Part shown: piece after piece, positions 24,704 to 31,271 of the stretch | How the letters are laid out: the number at the start of each line of letters is the position of its first letter | Numbering within the stretch: the first letter of the stretch is position 1 | Assembly (NCBI RefSeq): GCF_026157105.1 | Contig: NZ_JANPVQ010000001.1 | Span: 1,977,501 to 2,041,500, forward strand | DNA length: 64,000 nt | From: Sphingomicrobium marinum | Lineage (GTDB): Bacteria; Pseudomonadota; Alphaproteobacteria; Sphingomonadales; Sphingomonadaceae | Direction: 5' to 3' | Program-made: the position numbers and the translations under genes | Notes under the pieces: generated by a model | What the model was told of the DNA's origin: nothing | The model's database searches: none | What the model saw: the letters and a program-made list of their open reading frames with translations, nothing else

Positions 24704-25542
24704 GGTTCGAACGCTTCGCCGCGATCGACTGGTCGGGCGCCAAGGGGAAGAAGCATAAGGGCATCGCCGTCGCCATCACGGCAGGCGATGCCGCCCCTGC
24801 CCTCGTTCGCCCTGGCCACGTCTGGTCGCGCCGCGAGGTGCTCGACTGGCTGATCGAGACAGCCGAGCAGGCCCCCACCCTGTTCGGCTTCGATTTCAGC
24901 TTCGCGCCGCCTTTCGCCGAACGCGGCAGCTATCTGCCCGGCGATGATGTGCCGGACAGCGCCAAGTCGTTCTGGGCCTATGTGGAGGCGCAAAGCGACG
25001 ATGAGGATCTCGGCGCTGCCAGCTTCCTGGAACAGCGGCACCGCAGGCATTTCTACTTCGGCAAGGCGGACGGGACGAAGGCGGATTACATGCACTTTCG
25101 CGCTGTCGAGCAGCGGTTGAACGAGCAAGGGGGCGGCAAGGCGGCCACCGTCTATGACGCGATCGGCGCGGCGCAAGTCGCCAAGGCCAGCTTTGCGGGG
25201 ATGCGCCTGCTCCATCGGCTGGACGGCAAAGTTCCGGTCTGGCCGTTCGATCCGGTAGAAGCCGGCAGCAGTGCTGTGGTGGAGATATACGGCCGTCTCT
25301 ATATCCGCATGGCGGGTGGCAGCGGACGGAAACTGCGGCATGTCGATGACCTCAATGCGGCGCTCACCGCCCTCGGCAGCCCGCCGGTTCATAGCGATCG
25401 TGACTTGAGCGACCACGAAACCGACGCGCTGGTCACCGCCGCGGGAATGCGCGCCCACGCCGCACATCCCGATGCCTTCGACCCCCCTGCCCTCAGCGAC
25501 GAGATAGCGCGAACAGAAGGCTGGACCTTTGGCGTGGTTTGA
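24700..25542 (+). CDS. Predicted RNase H-fold protein of unknown function
   Basis: A 280-residue protein with GTG start in a 4-base overlap with the membrane protein gene. The start FAAIDWSGAKGKK, then TLFGFDFSFAPPF and the late DHETDALVTAAGMRAHA form the acidic pattern of an RNase H-like (DUF429-like) fold: Asp in strand 1, Asp in strand 4 and Asp/Glu in the last helix. It has no signal or membrane segment. Whether it cuts nucleic acid is unknown. Coupling to a TM-helix channel gene is odd but may be only close packing. Followed by tRNA-Thr 21 bases later. Confidence 0.7.
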   Translation: MRFERFAAIDWSGAKGKKHKGIAVAITAGDAAPALVRPGHVWSRREVLDWLIETAEQAPTLFGFDFSFAPPFAERGSYLPGDDVPDSAKSFWAYVEAQSDDEDLGAASFLEQRHRRHFYFGKADGTKADYMHFRAVEQRLNEQGGGKAATVYDAIGAAQVAKASFAGMRLLHRLDGKVPVWPFDPVEAGSSAVVEIYGRLYIRMAGGSGRKLRHVDDLNAALTALGSPPVHSDRDLSDHETDALVTAAGMRAHAAHPDAFDPPALSDEIARTEGWTFGVV

Positions 25543-25563
25543 GCCAGAGAGCGCGGCGCGGTC

Positions 25564-25636
25564 GCCGGATTAGCTCAGCTGGTAGAGCAGCGGTTTTGTA
25601 AACCGAAGGTCGCGGGTTCGACTCCTGCATCCGGCA
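25564..25636 (+). tRNA. tRNA-Thr (anticodon UGU)
   Basis: A complete 73-base cloverleaf. Acceptor arms GCCGGAT and ATCCGGC pair over 7 bp, the D arm is GCTC-AGCTGGTA-GAGC, the anticodon loop is TTTGTAA with TGT as anticodon, and the T arm is GCGGG-TTCGACT-CCTGC. The first anticodon-stem pair is a G-A mismatch. CCA is not encoded (the discriminator A is followed by CCG). It reads ACA and probably other ACN codons. It lies tail-to-tail with the threonine synthase gene. Confidence 0.95.
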
Positions 25637-25646
25637 CCGTCGCTCT

Positions 25647-25673
25647 CGATAGGCATCCGGGGGATGCTTATCG
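25647..25673. terminator. Hairpin between tRNA-Thr and thrC (probable bidirectional terminator)
   Basis: CGATAGGCATCC (25647-25658), loop GGG, and GGATGCTTATCG (25662-25673) form a 12-bp stem with one G-T wobble. It lies between the 3' end of the tRNA and the stop of the convergent threonine synthase gene. No T-run follows on either strand, so termination strength is uncertain. Confidence 0.5.
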
Positions 25674-25696
25674 GCGCGACCGCCCCGAAGAGGGCG

Positions 25697-26899
25697 TTAC
25701 AAGGTGCCGACCTCGATTTCGCTCATCGCCATGCGCCGTGCCTCGGCCGGCAGCGGGTATTTGTTGCCCGCCGCACAATTGAACAGCACGACCCGCTCGT
25801 CCTTTGCGACCAGCTTGCGGTCGAGCGCCTTGCGCCATGCCGCGACCACCGCAGCGCCTTCGGGGCACAGCAGCAGGCCGTCGCCCGCCGCGACATCGCG
25901 CCACGCTTCATGGATGGCCTCTTCGCTGACCGCCAGCGCCGCGCCGCCGCTCGATCGCACCGCGTCGAGGATGAGAAAATCGCCGACACAGCTCGGCACG
26001 CGAATGCCGACCGCGACGGTCGCCGGGTTTTCGCACCGCGCCGCGCAGCGTTCCCCGGTTTCGAACGCCGTGACGATGGGCGCGCAGCCCTCGGCCTGGA
26101 CCGCATACATTCGCGGCCGCTCGGGACCAAGGAGGCCGATCGCTTCGAGTTCGTCGAAGGCCTTCCACATGCCGATGAGCCCGGTCCCGCCGCCGGTCGG
26201 ATAAAAGATCGCGTCGGGCACTTCCCACCCCAGCTGTTCGATCAGCTCGAGCCCCATGACCTTCTTGCCTTCCAGTCGGTAGGGTTCTTTCAGCGTCGAG
26301 CAATCGAACCACTTGCCCGCCGCCGCGCCTTCGCCGACGAGCTTTCCGCATTGGTCGATCTGGCCGTCGGTGACGATGACCTCCGCCCCCTGCATCACGG
26401 CTTCGCGAATATTGGTTTCGGGCGTTTCCTCGGGGCAGATGACGAGGCTGGCGATCCCGGCGCGGCTGGCATAGGCCGCCAGCGCCGCGCCGGCGTTGCC
26501 GTTGGTCGGCATGGCGATCCGCTCGACCCCGAAATGCCGCGCCATCGACACCGCCATCGCCAGCCCGCGCGCCTTGAACGAGCCCGTAGGCAGTCGGCCT
26601 TCGTCCTTGACCAAAGGCGCACCGGTGCCATGCATCGCGCCAAGCGCATCGAGCGACAGGACGGGTGTTTCGATTTCGCCCAAGCTTACCGGCTCGGCGC
26701 CGACGGGTAGCGGCAACAATTCGCGCCACTTCCACATACCGCCCTTGCGACCGACTAGTGTGTTGCGGTCTAGCGCGGCAGCGGCCTTGTCGAGATCGTA
26801 GCGGGCGAGCAGCGGTTTGCCGCAAGCGGACAGGTTCTGCAGGCGATCCGCGTCATAGCGCTCGCCCGTCTGCGAACATTCGAGATGGGTCAGGAACAT
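25697..26899 (-). CDS. thrC: Threonine synthase
   Basis: A 400-residue PLP enzyme of fold type II. It begins with the short two-Cys region typical of the archaeal/plant-type enzyme (LECSQTGERYDADRLQNLSACG). The PLP lysine is in LPTGSFKARGLAMAVSM, with PTNGNAGAALAAYASRAG as the phosphate/substrate loop and YPTGGGTGLIGMWKAF as the glycine-rich PLP-phosphate site. It turns O-phosphohomoserine into threonine in the cytosol. No hom or thrB is adjacent. It sits tail-to-tail with tRNA-Thr. Length is normal. ATG start at 26899. Confidence 0.92.
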   Translation of the reverse strand: MFLTHLECSQTGERYDADRLQNLSACGKPLLARYDLDKAAAALDRNTLVGRKGGMWKWRELLPLPVGAEPVSLGEIETPVLSLDALGAMHGTGAPLVKDEGRLPTGSFKARGLAMAVSMARHFGVERIAMPTNGNAGAALAAYASRAGIASLVICPEETPETNIREAVMQGAEVIVTDGQIDQCGKLVGEGAAAGKWFDCSTLKEPYRLEGKKVMGLELIEQLGWEVPDAIFYPTGGGTGLIGMWKAFDELEAIGLLGPERPRMYAVQAEGCAPIVTAFETGERCAARCENPATVAVGIRVPSCVGDFLILDAVRSSGGAALAVSEEAIHEAWRDVAAGDGLLLCPEGAAVVAAWRKALDRKLVAKDERVVLFNCAAGNKYPLPAEARRMAMSEIEVGTL

Positions 26900-26938
26900 G
26901 GGGGCGCAGGCTAAGCGCGCCGCGCCCCCACGCCTAGA

Positions 26939-29026
26939 TCAAAAGCTGAACCGCGCGCTCAGCCGGATATCGCGGCCCGCGAGCGGTGCGAAGTCCTTGG
27001 TGTAACTGGCATGGCGGCGCGCATCGACGTCGAAGATGTTGTTGGCCTGGAGAAGGATGAGCGATTCATTGTCTTCGCCGAACGGGCGCCAACCGACCGA
27101 CGCGCCGACGAGCGCATAGCCATCGGTCGGGGTTTCAAAAGCGGCGACGCGATCCTGCTCGGCAACGAATTCCACCTCGCCGCGCACGACGAAATCGTCG
27201 ATGTCGGCTTCCAGACCGCCGCCGATGCGAAATGCCGGGATGCGCGGCACGGGGCTCCCGTCATCCAGGGTTGCTCGGACATAGTCGGCGACCACGTCGC
27301 CGCGCAGCTGGAACGCGCCGTCGTCGACCAGCGTCGCGCCGGCCTCAATCTCGATCCCCCAATAGTTCGCGCCCTGCTGCCGGTAGACGAACAGCGGAAG
27401 CTCGTCTTCCTCAAGGCCGGTGTCCTGCAAGTAGATGAAGTCGTCAAACCACTGTTTCCAAACCGTCGCGGAAGCCGCCAAGCGTTCGCCCTTATGGCGA
27501 ACGAATACTTCGCCGCCCCATGCCTTTTCCGTCGTCAGATCGGCATCGCCGACTTCGAAGGCCTGCGTGGCGATGTGCGGCCCATTCGAATAGAGCTCTT
27601 CGGCGGATGGCGCACGTTCGGCGCGCGAAGCGTTGATGCCGATGCTCGTATCAAGGTCGAGTTCATAGTTGAGACCGATGGCTGCGCTGAAGGCCGTGAA
27701 GTCGCGCTGCAACGCCAGTGTCGGCTCCTCGACATCGGTGAATTCGACACGCAGGGCGCCTTCGATTCCCAATGCATCGGGCTGGTATTCCTGCACCGTG
27801 AAGATGCCCCACTGGCTCGTCCCGTTGGGCGGAACGAACGCCTCGGCACCGATCGCCTCGAGGTCGCGCTGATAATACTGGATCCCGCTGGCACCGTGCC
27901 AGCCGTCAGTGTCGCGCTGCTTGAATTCGAGGCGACCTTCGACCCCGCTCGACAGGAAGGTGGTGCCGACCTCGTCGCCTTCGAGCTCGACATGGTCATA
28001 GTCGGCAGTGGCGAAGCGCAGCGTCGCGCTTTCGAAGAAGCCGTCGAGGTTGAGTTTTACCCGGCCGTCGAAGCGCTCCTGGCGCATGTCGATCGAGACG
28101 GTTTCTTCTTCCTCTTCGCCTTCTTCTTCACCTTCGCCCTCCTCGCCATGGTGGCCCGCGCCGGGGCGCAGCGGCACGCCGTAAAAGGTGTCGTAGATGG
28201 AGTAGGACGCACCGACTTCGACGACCTTGCCGATGTAGGCGGCACCGATCGAGCCGGTCCATTGTTCGGTCCCGCTATTGGGGATGGAGCCACGCAGGAT
28301 GGCCAGTTCTTCCAGTTCGGCGGCTTCCTCGAATTCGCCTTCTTCAAATTCTTCTGCGGCCTCTTCGAGAAGCTCGGCGCGCAGCGGATCGGCAAAGACG
28401 AAGCCTCCCACTTTTACATCGTCGGTCTCGGCCCATGAAAAGTCAGCGTGAATCACGAAACGGTCGGCCAGCAGCACGTCGCCGGAAGCACCAAGGCGAA
28501 TGCCGTCATCCGCGCTCGAATAGCCTCCGATGACATCGACATGGACGGCGTCATCGGGAATGGTGCGCGGGATACGGCGGTCGATGACATTGACCGCGCC
28601 GCCAATCGCCTGGCTACCGTAGATCAGCACCGCAGGACCGCGCAGCACCTCAATGCGCTCGGCGGTCAGCGGGTCGATCGTGACGGCATGATCGGCCGAC
28701 GTGTTGGCAACGTCGATCGACCCCAACCCGTCATTGAGAACACGGATACGCTCGCCCTGGAAGCCGCGCAGCACGGGGCGCGAGGCACCCGGCGCGAAAC
28801 TGGTCGACGAGACGCCCGGAAGCGACGCCAACGTGTCGCCGATCTGCGTGTCGAGATCGCGCACGAGATCGTCGCTTTCCAGCACCGAGGCACCGGCCAG
28901 CAGGTCCAGACCTTCGATCAGGTGCCCGGTGATGATGATCGGCTCGGCATCTTGCTGGGCGTCGGGCTGTTCGGGCTGGATGGCAGCGACGGCGGTTGAA
29001 GCCAAAAGCAGGCTCAGCATGGTCAA
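26939..29026 (-). CDS. TonB-dependent outer-membrane receptor, ZnuD-like (probable zinc uptake)
   Basis: A receptor of about 695 residues: short signal (TMLSLLLASTAVAA), TonB-box region (EPIIITG), plug domain with LASLPGVSSTSFAPGASRPV, RGFQGERIRVLNDGLGS and IEVLRGPAVLIYGSQAIGG, then a 22-strand barrel ending in aromatic LSARFSF. Two extracellular-type loops are extremely acidic: residues about 217-240 (EEAAEEFEEGEFEEAAE) and about 287-306 (HHGEEGEGEEEGEEEEE). Metal-binding His/Glu loops at this place and the plug sequence fit ZnuD-type zinc receptors. The start is uncertain: TTG 29026 or ATG 29020, and neither gives the usual charged n-region. A dyad lies upstream at 29064-29085. Confidence 0.82.
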   Translation of the reverse strand: MTMLSLLLASTAVAAIQPEQPDAQQDAEPIIITGHLIEGLDLLAGASVLESDDLVRDLDTQIGDTLASLPGVSSTSFAPGASRPVLRGFQGERIRVLNDGLGSIDVANTSADHAVTIDPLTAERIEVLRGPAVLIYGSQAIGGAVNVIDRRIPRTIPDDAVHVDVIGGYSSADDGIRLGASGDVLLADRFVIHADFSWAETDDVKVGGFVFADPLRAELLEEAAEEFEEGEFEEAAELEELAILRGSIPNSGTEQWTGSIGAAYIGKVVEVGASYSIYDTFYGVPLRPGAGHHGEEGEGEEEGEEEEETVSIDMRQERFDGRVKLNLDGFFESATLRFATADYDHVELEGDEVGTTFLSSGVEGRLEFKQRDTDGWHGASGIQYYQRDLEAIGAEAFVPPNGTSQWGIFTVQEYQPDALGIEGALRVEFTDVEEPTLALQRDFTAFSAAIGLNYELDLDTSIGINASRAERAPSAEELYSNGPHIATQAFEVGDADLTTEKAWGGEVFVRHKGERLAASATVWKQWFDDFIYLQDTGLEEDELPLFVYRQQGANYWGIEIEAGATLVDDGAFQLRGDVVADYVRATLDDGSPVPRIPAFRIGGGLEADIDDFVVRGEVEFVAEQDRVAAFETPTDGYALVGASVGWRPFGEDNESLILLQANNIFDVDARRHASYTKDFAPLAGRDIRLSARFSF

Positions 29027-29063
29027 AATTCTCTTCGGCTAAAATTTGTTGGCCGCGAGGTAC

Positions 29064-29085
29064 TTGTGACAATGTAACGTCACAA
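29064..29085. promoter_or_regulatory. Inverted repeat upstream of the TonB receptor
   Basis: TTGTGAC (29064-29070) and GTCACAA (29079-29085) form an exact 7-bp inverted repeat around AATGTAAC; an overlapping imperfect dyad CAATGTAAC/GTCACAATG is centred at 29078-29079. It lies 38-59 bases before the receptor start. A metal-dependent repressor such as Zur is a candidate, but the match to known Zur boxes is only partial. Confidence 0.5.
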
Positions 29086-29125
29086 TGAACGAGACGATGA
29101 AACGAGGCAGTTTGCCGACAAACCG

Positions 29126-29160
29126 AAAAAATGCGGCCCGGGAGCATGCTTCCGGGCCGC
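29126..29160 (-). terminator. Rho-independent terminator of the psp operon
   Basis: Read on the minus strand, a GC-rich arm pair GCGGCCCGG/CCGGGCCGC (29133-29160, extended by GAAGC/GCTCC-type pairing) is followed by A and a run of six T (29131-29126). It lies 52 bases past the pspB-like stop and is the clearest intrinsic terminator in the window. Confidence 0.85.
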
Positions 29161-29211
29161 GAGAGGAAAGGACGGGGCTTCGACGCCCTTTCGCTTGATG
29201 GGAAAAAGTTT

Positions 29212-29445
29212 CTAGGGATCGATCCCCGCAGCGATGGCTTCCAGCTTGCGGACGCGTTCCTTGAGATCTGCCAGTTCGATCCGGCCGCCTGCGGCAGGGA
29301 GACCGGGTTCGCCGCCGATACTGGCCAGCTCGAGGCGCTTGAGATCTATCCAGGCACGGAAGGCCTTGAGAGCTGCCACGGTCGCCACACCAAGGCCGAT
29401 GAGGCAGGCGCCGGCAATCAGGGAAATGGTGATGGGGTCAGCCAT
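29212..29445 (-). CDS. PspB-like small membrane protein
   Basis: A 77-residue protein with one N-terminal membrane helix (ITISLIAGACLIGLGVAT) and a C-terminal amphipathic helix LADLKERVRKLEAIAAG. This is the topology of PspB, and the end KLEAIAAGIDP resembles the ALESILDAEHP end of the enteric protein. It overlaps pspC by one base (TAATG). In enteric bacteria the order is pspA-B-C; here it is A-C-B. PspB and PspC together sense envelope stress and bind PspA. The identity is by shape and context, with weak sequence match. Confidence 0.65.
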   Translation of the reverse strand: MADPITISLIAGACLIGLGVATVAALKAFRAWIDLKRLELASIGGEPGLPAAGGRIELADLKERVRKLEAIAAGIDP

Positions 29446-29843
29446 TATTTCTTCTCCCGCAGCTTTTCGATTTCGCGCGCCAGCTCGTCGCTGTCGGCGT
29501 TGTTGAGGTGATGATCGATCGCCATCATGCGGCGGTCGGCATCGTCGAGCTTGGTGCGCATGTCGTGGACCGATCCGCGCACCGGCTTTTCGCTACCCCG
29601 CCAGTTCTGGCTGTCGCGATGCCCGTCTTCCATGTCCTTGCGCTGCTGGAGCGAGAAAACGATGCCGAGAACGACATACATGCCTATGAGGAACCAGAAG
29701 CTCTCCACGAAGAAGAAGCTGGCGACGAAAGCGATGCGAAGGAAAGTCGGGTCAATTCCAAACCGGTTGCCCATGTAGGCGAAGACACCGGCGACCTTCT
29801 TGTCCTTGTTGGCAAGGCTGTAGCGATAGGTCTTGTTGGACAT
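29445..29843 (-). CDS. pspC: Phage-shock protein C domain protein
   Basis: A 132-residue protein. Residues about 1-65 are the PspC domain: NKDKKVAGVFAYMGNRFGID, TFLRIAFVASFFFVESFW and FLIGMYVVLGIVF, giving a strong membrane helix. The C-terminal half is charged and helical (DDADRRMMAIDHHLNNAD, then SDELAREIEKLREKK), a likely coiled coil facing the cytoplasm or periplasm. It starts inside the pspA stop (TAATG-type overlap, 1 base). PspC acts in the inner membrane to sense stress and recruit PspA. Confidence 0.9.
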   Translation of the reverse strand: MSNKTYRYSLANKDKKVAGVFAYMGNRFGIDPTFLRIAFVASFFFVESFWFLIGMYVVLGIVFSLQQRKDMEDGHRDSQNWRGSEKPVRGSVHDMRTKLDDADRRMMAIDHHLNNADSDELAREIEKLREKK

Positions 29844-30664
29844 TATTCCCCTTCTTTCTTGTCTTCGTTGGCAGGGTCCTTCCGGGCGGCGCGGGCCGCC
29901 TTCATCGCCTGCAAGTCTTCCTCGGCCTTTTCCTCGGCCTTCAGGTCGGCAATCTCTTCTTCCAGGTCGCGCGGACCGGCAAGACCCATCGCTTCGGCAT
30001 GGCCTTCTGCCAGATCGGCGCGGCGCTCAAGCATCTCAAAGCGCGAAAACGCCTCTTGCGTTCGCGAACCATACACCATCTCGCGGGCGCGGGCGCGGGT
30101 CATCGCACTTTCGATCCGACTGGAGATGCTGGCCTGGCGGGCGCGCGCTTCGCTCAGCTTCTTTTGCAGCTTGGCAATTTCGGCTTCGTAGCCGCGCAGC
30201 GTTTCTTCGATCTGCCGCATTTCCTGGTGCAGATTGTCGATCACGTCGCTGACCTTGGAGCGTTCGATCAAGGCCTGCTTGGCAAGATCCTCGCGATCCT
30301 TCGACAGCGCCAACTGGGCGCGCTCGGTCCACTGTTCGACCAGCGTTTCGAGTTGTGCGTGCTTGCGCCGCATCTCCTTGAGGTCAGCGATCGAGCGGGC
30401 CGCGGTCGCGCGCACTTCGACAAGCACCTCTTCCATCTCCGCGATGATCATGCGGATCATGCGGGCAGGATCTTCGGCCTTGTCGAGTAATTCGGTCACG
30501 TTGGCCGCGATGATGTCGCGCGCCCGCGTGAAGATGGGGCCGTTCAGCATCGCGCCGATCCTGGCGCGCGGCCCCTCGGTGCGAACCGGGTCGAGGCGCT
30601 TCGCCTCCAGGACCTTGGGTTCGCGAACTTTGGGAACCGCCTTGATGGGTTCCAGTTTAGGCAT
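29843..30664 (-). CDS. pspA: Phage-shock protein A with an N-terminal extension
   Basis: The PspA/Vipp1 coiled-coil family is clear: IFTRARDIIAANVTELLDKA, AEDPARMIRMIIAEMEEVLV, then long heptad helices (LVEQWTERAQLALSKDREDL, LAKQALIERSKV) to residue about 230. PspA binds stressed inner membrane and, in sigma-54 systems, holds the activator PspF inactive. I start at ATG 30664, which overlaps the stop of the small upstream gene (TATGCCTAA) and has AGGTGG in front. This adds 38 residues (KLEPIKAVPKVREPKVLEAK onward) before the usual start. ATG 30550, with AGGA upstream, is the alternative and gives a normal N-terminus. Confidence 0.9.
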   Translation of the reverse strand: MPKLEPIKAVPKVREPKVLEAKRLDPVRTEGPRARIGAMLNGPIFTRARDIIAANVTELLDKAEDPARMIRMIIAEMEEVLVEVRATAARSIADLKEMRRKHAQLETLVEQWTERAQLALSKDREDLAKQALIERSKVSDVIDNLHQEMRQIEETLRGYEAEIAKLQKKLSEARARQASISSRIESAMTRARAREMVYGSRTQEAFSRFEMLERRADLAEGHAEAMGLAGPRDLEEEIADLKAEEKAEEDLQAMKAARAARKDPANEDKKEGE

Positions 30665-30797
30665 AGACCACCTGCTGGCTGATCGGGCTCGCCGCGATGG
30701 CGGCATCGGGGGCGATGGTCGCACCAAGCATTACGGCGCTGACAAGCAGCGCGGCAAGAGCGCTTAGAACGTTACGCTGTAAAGTCGAACCTGACAT
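30657..30797 (-). CDS. Small exported or membrane protein, first gene of the psp operon (46 aa)
   Basis: A 46-residue reading frame, MSGSTLQRNVLSALAALLV then SAVMLGATIAPDAAIAA, preceded by an excellent ribosome site (GGGAGAAGAAG). It is a single hydrophobic segment with an AIAA end like a signal-peptide cleavage site, leaving only a very short mature part (SPISQQVVYA). Its stop overlaps the pspA start at 30664. It is the first frame after the sigma-54 promoter, so it would be made under envelope stress. No family recognised; the size makes it easy to miss. Confidence 0.7.
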   Translation of the reverse strand: MSGSTLQRNVLSALAALLVSAVMLGATIAPDAAIAASPISQQVVYA

Positions 30798-30853
30798 CTC
30801 TTCTTCTCCCTTTTTTCCCGCCGGTTGCGTCGATGGCGGGGCTGCCAAACACA

Positions 30854-30871
30854 ATGCAACAGGCGTGCCAA
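30854..30871 (-). promoter_or_regulatory. Sigma-54 promoter of the psp operon
   Basis: On the minus strand the sequence TTGGCACGCCTGTTGCAT matches the sigma-54 consensus TGGCACG-N4-TTGCW fully, with GG and GC at correct spacing. The predicted start of transcription is near 30845, about 48 bases before the 46-aa gene. Psp operons are classically sigma-54 dependent, which supports the call. Confidence 0.88.
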
Positions 30872-30897
30872 TCCATGATTTGCGCCATTTTCTTATG

Positions 30898-30936
30898 ATT
30901 TGGGACAATTTGGGATGCAGGTTGGCGGGATTTCCC
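30898..30936. repeat. Tandem ATTTGGGA repeats and GGGATTTCCC dyad upstream of the sigma-54 promoter
   Basis: ATTTGGGACA (30898-30907) is followed at once by ATTTGGGATG (30908-30917), a 10-base period, and then by the dyad GGGATTTCCC (30927-30936). They lie 27-65 bases upstream of the -24 element of the psp promoter. They may be sites for the activator (PspF-like) or an IHF/UAS region. Function inferred from position. Confidence 0.5.
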
Positions 30937-31025
30937 ACCACCAGTTGGGAAAGCTTGCCAAGCGATGAACGGCGGAGCCGAACGCCAGCTCGCGCGTTGG
31001 GGAAAAAAGAATATGGGAGTTTATT

Positions 31026-31265
31026 ATGCTTAGAGGATTGATTGGCGGCATCGTCGGGAAGAAAGCCGCGCAGGCTGTTGGCGGCGGCGCGGCCGGTGCC
31101 GCGGTCGGCGCTGCGCTTCCCTTCATCGCCGCACGTGGCCTTGGCCCGCTAGGGCTGGCCATCACCGGCCTGTGGGTGGCCAAGAAGGTCAAAGACAAGA
31201 TCGATCGGCGCCGAACGCCGACCTATCCCGAAACGGCGACACCCGCGGCGCCGCCTGCAGCTTAG
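31026..31265 (+). CDS. Small glycine/alanine-rich membrane protein divergent from psp
   Basis: A 79-residue protein with ATG preceded by GGGAG. Residues about 4-52 are Gly/Ala-rich and hydrophobic (GGAAGAAVGAALPFIAARGL and PLGLAITGLWVAKKVKD), with one or two membrane or hairpin helices, then a basic patch (DKIDRRR) and a Pro/Ala-rich tail. No family recognised. It is head-to-head with the psp operon and shares its 228-base regulatory region, so co-regulation by envelope stress is possible but not shown. Confidence 0.65.
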   Translation: MLRGLIGGIVGKKAAQAVGGGAAGAAVGAALPFIAARGLGPLGLAITGLWVAKKVKDKIDRRRTPTYPETATPAAPPAA

Positions 31266-31271
31266 CAGAGG

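Noticed and set aside
27011-28438. 475-codon plus-strand open frame inside the TonB receptor gene
   Set aside because: Antisense to an intact receptor, no domain and shadow-like composition.
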